Source: an uncultured Oscillospiraceae bacterium
Lineage (GTDB): Bacteria > Bacillota > Clostridia > Oscillospirales > Oscillospiraceae
Direction of reading: 5' to 3'
Length of the DNA stretch: 6,321 bases
Assembly: GCA_934630555.1 (NCBI GenBank)
Contig: CAKTXB010000118.1
Coordinates: 1-6,321, forward strand
Shown: positions 5,325 to 6,321 of the stretch, piece after piece
How the letters are laid out: each line of letters begins with the position of its first letter
Position numbering within the stretch: the stretch's first letter is position 1
Notes under the pieces: model-generated
What the model was told of the DNA's origin: nothing
What the model saw: only the letters and a program-made list of their open reading frames with translations
Databases searched by the model: none
Position numbers and translations under genes: made by a program

Positions 5325-6321
5325 ATGAACATTTCAAGAAAATGGCTGAAAGAGTTTGTAGATATTCAGGCGACCGACCGGGAATATGACGAGATCATGA
5401 CCATCGCCGGACAGAAGGTTGAGACCGTGACCCGGCTGGACACCGAGATCCGCAACGTCGTCGTGGGCAAGGTCATATCCATGCAGCGGCATGAAAACTC
5501 CGACCATATGTGGGTGTGCGCCGTCGATACCGGCAAAGGCGCGCCCATTCAGATCGTGACCGGCGCGCAGAACGTCCGCGAGGGAGACCTTGTGCCCACA
5601 GCGCTGGACGACTCCTATCTCCCCGGCGGCGTGCACATCACGGCCGGCAAGCTGCGCGGCGTGGCGTCGAGCGGGATGCTGTGCTCGTTTGCGGAGCTGG
5701 GCCTGACGCAGAACGACGTGCCGGAGGCCTATGCCGACGGCATCTGGATCCTGAATGACGAGGACTGCACCATCGGACAGGACATCAACGAGGTCATTGG
5801 CAACGACGACTCCATCGTGGAATTTGAGATCACGAACAACCGGCCGGACTGCTACAGCCTGCTGGGTCTTGCCCGCGAAACGGCTGCGGCGTTCAACGTG
5901 CCCATGCGCCGCCATGAGCCGGTCGTAAAGGGCGGCAGCAAGGGCGAGCTTTCGGAGCTTCTGGACGTAGACGTGCAGGCGGATGATCTGTGCCTGCGCT
6001 ATTCCGCGCGTATGGTGCGGAACGTGAAGATCGCGCCCAGCCCCAAGTGGATGCGCCAGCGTCTGCGTTCGGCCGGTGTACGGCCCATCAACAATATTGT
6101 GGACATCACAAACTATGTGATGATCGAATACGGCCAGCCGATGCACGCGTTTGACTACCGCTACGTAAACGGCGGCAAGATCATCGTCCGCCGCGCGGGC
6201 GACGACAAGACGCTCACCACGCTGGACGGCAATGTGCGCAATTTGCAGCCGGATATGCTCGTCATTGCCGACGCCGAGAAGCCTGTGGGTCTTGCCGGTA
6301 TCATGGGCGGAGAGAACAGTG
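5325..6321 (+). CDS. pheT: Phenylalanyl-tRNA synthetase beta subunit, 5' part
   Basis: 332 codons are present and the frame is open at the window edge; the family is usually about 800 aa, so over half is missing. The beta subunit binds tRNA-Phe and removes wrongly attached tyrosine. Visible are the N-terminal MNISRKWLKEFVDI, an EMAP-like tRNA-binding OB domain (about 40-150) with VVVGKV (45-50), IVTGAQNV (77-84), GKLRGVASSGMLCS (108-121) and ELGL (124-127), then EFEITNNRPDCYSLLGLARE (166-185). The start of the B3/B4 editing domain follows, with RPINNIVDITNYVM (253-266) and GQPMHAFD (270-277). No internal stop or frameshift occurs. It is co-transcribed with pheS under the T-box. Confidence 0.97.
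   Translation, partial: MNISRKWLKEFVDIQATDREYDEIMTIAGQKVETVTRLDTEIRNVVVGKVISMQRHENSDHMWVCAVDTGKGAPIQIVTGAQNVREGDLVPTALDDSYLPGGVHITAGKLRGVASSGMLCSFAELGLTQNDVPEAYADGIWILNDEDCTIGQDINEVIGNDDSIVEFEITNNRPDCYSLLGLARETAAAFNVPMRRHEPVVKGGSKGELSELLDVDVQADDLCLRYSARMVRNVKIAPSPKWMRQRLRSAGVRPINNIVDITNYVMIEYGQPMHAFDYRYVNGGKIIVRRAGDDKTLTTLDGNVRNLQPDMLVIADAEKPVGLAGIMGGENS

Noticed and set aside
4241..5332. Leftward open frame (363 codons) opposite pheS, and a similar one opposite pheT (5334-6146)
   Set aside because: Same shadow effect. pheS and pheT are unmistakable on the plus strand and the antisense products have no recognisable motifs.

Overview
The window reads as ordinary chromosome of a GC-rich member of the Firmicutes (Clostridia), most likely an Oscillospiraceae/Ruminococcaceae-type gut anaerobe. 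The reasons are T-box control of pheST, a Bacillus/Clostridium-type EndoA (MazF) next to alr, strong purine-rich Shine-Dalgarno sites and GC-rich codon choice. The taxonomic placement is inference from gene type and order; no database was searched.

Layout. Two divergent transcription units start from back-to-back promoters near 3900-3965. The leftward (minus) unit is nnrD (NAD(P)H-hydrate dehydratase, 3873-3004), a small lipoprotein gene (2991-2404), alr (alanine racemase, 2385-1207), a 220-bp gap, mazF/endoA (986-630), and an unrecognised 167-aa gene (574-71). The first three genes are separated by only 12 and 18 bp and are probably one operon. A hairpin after alr may partly separate mazF, and a perfect 11-bp inverted repeat lies between mazF and the last gene. 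The order lipoprotein-alr-endoA resembles the Bacillus ydcC-alr-ndoAI-ndoA locus, but no antitoxin gene is visible here. The rightward (plus) unit is a T-box leader (about 3972-4242) followed by pheS (4280-5308) and the first 332 codons of pheT (5325 to the window end).

How the genes work together. The plus unit makes the two subunits of phenylalanyl-tRNA synthetase. Uncharged tRNA-Phe should stabilise the antiterminator and permit transcription, and both alternative structures can be drawn directly from the sequence. The minus unit combines NAD(P)H repair, D-alanine supply for peptidoglycan, an exported lipoprotein of unknown role and an mRNA interferase.

Least expected features. At the left edge, a near-consensus leftward promoter lies inside the 3' end of the 167-aa gene. 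The 80 bases after it look like the first part of a second T-box leader, cut by the window edge, so an amino-acid-controlled gene probably starts just outside. I found no CRISPR array, insertion sequence, prophage, tRNA or rRNA, and no clearly new multi-gene system.
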